Both the position numbers and the translations under genes were made by a program. DNA of 45,125 nt from Microbacteriaceae bacterium (GTDB taxonomy: Bacteria; Actinomycetota; Actinomycetes; Actinomycetales; Microbacteriaceae). The notes beneath the pieces were generated by a model. The model was given only the letters and a program-made list of their open reading frames with translations, was not told the origin of the DNA and did no database searches. The stretch lies in NCBI GenBank assembly GCA_014377425.1, contig JACMPQ010000086.1:1-45125 (forward strand). The letters run 5' to 3'. This document shows, piece after piece, positions 43,452-45,125 of the stretch (positions are counted from its first letter, which is position 1; each line of letters begins with the position of its first letter).

Positions 43452-45125
43452 GTGACTACCGAAGCCCGGTCGCCAAAACGGTGGCTCATTGGTGACCCCC
43501 TCCCCTCCGAAAAGCTCGAGGGACAACTCCTCCCCAAGCACCTAGCCCTGCCAATCTTTGCCAGCGACCCGCTCTCCTCGGTGGCCTACGCGCCCCAAGA
43601 GCTGATCCTGATCCTCGCCCTCGGCGGCCTCGCGTTTCTCAGCTTCACCCCGTGGATCGCCGCCGCCGTCGTGCTGCTTTTGGTGGTGGTGGTCGCCTCC
43701 TATCGCCAACTCATCAAGGCATATCCCTCCGGCGGCGGCGATTACGAGGTCGCACACAAGAACCTCGGCGAGCGGGCCGGGCTGGTCGTGGCTTCCGCCC
43801 TGCTGGTCGACTACGTACTCACCGTGACGGTGTCGGTGGCGAGCGGAGTCGACAACATCATTTCGGCTTTCCCCGAACTCAATGAATTGCGGGTAGAACT
43901 TGCCGTGGGCTTCGTGATTCTGCTGGCAGCTATCAACCTGCGTGGGGTTGCCGAGTCGAGCAAGGCGTTTGCGTTACCCACCTACCTGTTTATCGGCAGC
44001 ATTGCGGTGATGATCGTTACCGGGCTCGTGCGCGCAGCCCTGGGAGACACCCCGGTGGCGGCATCCGCTGCCTACACAATTGAGGGAGAGAGCTTTAGCC
44101 AGGCGGCCTTCGTGCTGCTTTTACTGAGGGCCTTTGCCAGCGGATGCAGTGCCCTCACCGGTGTCGAAGCCATCGCCAATGGCGTGCCCGCTTTTCGCCA
44201 GCCTAAGATCGCCAACGCGCAGCGCACCCTCGTGCTGATGGGTTCGATAGCCATCGTGCTCTTCATCGGGGTGATCACGCTCACCCTGCTCACCTCGGTG
44301 CGCTACGCCGAAAACCCGTGCAACCTCATCGGCTTCAACGATTGCGCCAACAACCCACAGCGCAGCGTGATCTCTCAACTGGCCGCGGCGGTCTTCGGCG
44401 GCGACACCACCATCATGTTTTTCGTTGTACAGGGCGCGACCGCCGCCGTCCTGCTGCTCGCCGCGAACACAGCGTTCAACGGCTTTCCGCTGCTCGGCTC
44501 GGTACTTGCCCGCGACAGTTACGCCCCCAAATCGCTGTCCACTCGCGGCGACCGTCTGGTCTACTCCAACGGCGTTATTGTTTTGGGGCTTGCCGCCATT
44601 GTGCTCTTGGTTGCCTACCGCGCCAACCTCACCCAGCTCATCCAGCTCTACATCATCGGTGTCTTCGTGAGCTTTACCCTCGGTCAAACCGGGATGGTCG
44701 TGCATTGGACCAAAATCTTGCGCCGAGATCGCAAAACCAGGAACGGGGGGCGCAGCGGCAACAATTCCGGAGGTCGGGGCGGGACACGGGGCTCGCGCGG
44801 CGGCGGATCTGCCACCGGGCTGAAGCGCGCCACCGTCATCCGCAGCCGACTGATCAACGCCGTCGGCGCGATCATGACCGGCTCCGTGCTGGTGGTGGTG
44901 ACCATCACCAAATTCACCCACGGCGCCTGGCTGGTGTTCGCGATCATGCCGCTGCTCTACCTGCTCATGCTGCGGGTCAATCGCTACTACCGCGGCGTCG
45001 AGCGCGACATCACAGTAGACAACACCACGACCTTCGGCGCGGCAGGCGATCACGCCATAGTTTTAGTGGGACGGATGCAGAAGCCCACCCTCAAAGCGCT
45101 CGACTACGCCATCGCCGCCCGGCAC
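43452..45125 (+). CDS. APC-family amino-acid/cation permease (3' end outside window)
   Basis: The frame runs from a GTG at 43452 to the right edge without a stop: 558 codons, so the C-terminus is missing. The N-terminus (PKRWLIGDPLPSEKLEGQLL) and the APC core (ASDPLSSVAYAPQELILILA, YPSGGGDYEVAHKNLGERAG) indicate the large actinobacterial APC permease group, with ten or more helices. A Gly/Arg/Ser-rich loop (GGRSGNNSGGRGGTRGSRGG) lies between helices near residue 435. In other actinobacteria this gene often lies beside trkA-type potassium genes, which may follow outside the window. The substrate is not known. Confidence 0.92.
   Translation, partial: MTTEARSPKRWLIGDPLPSEKLEGQLLPKHLALPIFASDPLSSVAYAPQELILILALGGLAFLSFTPWIAAAVVLLLVVVVASYRQLIKAYPSGGGDYEVAHKNLGERAGLVVASALLVDYVLTVTVSVASGVDNIISAFPELNELRVELAVGFVILLAAINLRGVAESSKAFALPTYLFIGSIAVMIVTGLVRAALGDTPVAASAAYTIEGESFSQAAFVLLLLRAFASGCSALTGVEAIANGVPAFRQPKIANAQRTLVLMGSIAIVLFIGVITLTLLTSVRYAENPCNLIGFNDCANNPQRSVISQLAAAVFGGDTTIMFFVVQGATAAVLLLAANTAFNGFPLLGSVLARDSYAPKSLSTRGDRLVYSNGVIVLGLAAIVLLVAYRANLTQLIQLYIIGVFVSFTLGQTGMVVHWTKILRRDRKTRNGGRSGNNSGGRGGTRGSRGGGSATGLKRATVIRSRLINAVGAIMTGSVLVVVTITKFTHGAWLVFAIMPLLYLLMLRVNRYYRGVERDITVDNTTTFGAAGDHAIVLVGRMQKPTLKALDYAIAARH

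Overview
The window looks like chromosomal DNA of a high-GC actinobacterium, most likely of the family Microbacteriaceae. This is inferred from gene order, codon bias, protein style and promoter style; no rRNA or other phylogenetic marker is present. It is mostly core genome. There are about 38 protein genes and four tRNA genes. No insertion sequence, CRISPR array or complete prophage was recognised.

Layout. 1-7.5 kb: the tail of an unidentified gene, tRNA-Ser(CGA), an SGNH hydrolase, a large PLD-helicase-DUF3427 protein (possible DNA defence or repair), radA, a membrane-anchored exported protein and a one-domain amino-acid N-acetyltransferase (argA type). 7.5-26.7 kb, nearly all on the minus strand: the actinobacterial cluster tilS-hpt-ftsH-folE-folP-folB-folK-DUF3180-PH-PH-DUF2520, then panC, lysS and clpC. 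A VOC protein and an opposite-strand alpha/beta hydrolase sit between the DUF2520 gene and panC. Between lysS and clpC lie two small membrane proteins and a secreted repeat protein. 26.7-30.2 kb: ppa, an exported M23 peptidase, a tRNA-Glu/Asp/Phe cluster and a repeat-rich patch with two small genes. 30.2-37.1 kb: recQ with a CPBP protease, cysK-cysE, and a DEAD-box RNA helicase with a very long Arg/Tyr-rich disordered N-terminus. 37.3-45.1 kb: a solitary RND exporter, a metal-resistance operon (CmtR-type sensor and two CDF-like transporters), a YczE-like membrane protein and a truncated APC permease.

How the genes work together. folE, folP, folB and folK supply most of the dihydropteroate branch of folate synthesis, and panC serves pantothenate synthesis. 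tilS, lysS and the tRNAs serve translation. ftsH and clpC are proteolytic AAA+ machines. cysK-cysE make cysteine from serine. cmtR and its transporters form a self-contained heavy-metal response.

Two patterns run through the window. First, at least ten genes have a TANNNT -10 hexamer ending exactly 6 nt before the start codon (five of them TAGGCT), which implies leaderless mRNAs and settles several start codons. Second, short tandem repeats are unusually common. They include 15-bp units encoding pentapeptides inside or at the ends of conserved enzymes (a PH-domain protein, FolP, TilS), two 8-copy hexanucleotide arrays around a small membrane gene, and an Asp-Arg-Pro repeat tract in the RNA helicase. 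These repeats are the most unusual feature I see; I did not find a clear new multigene system.
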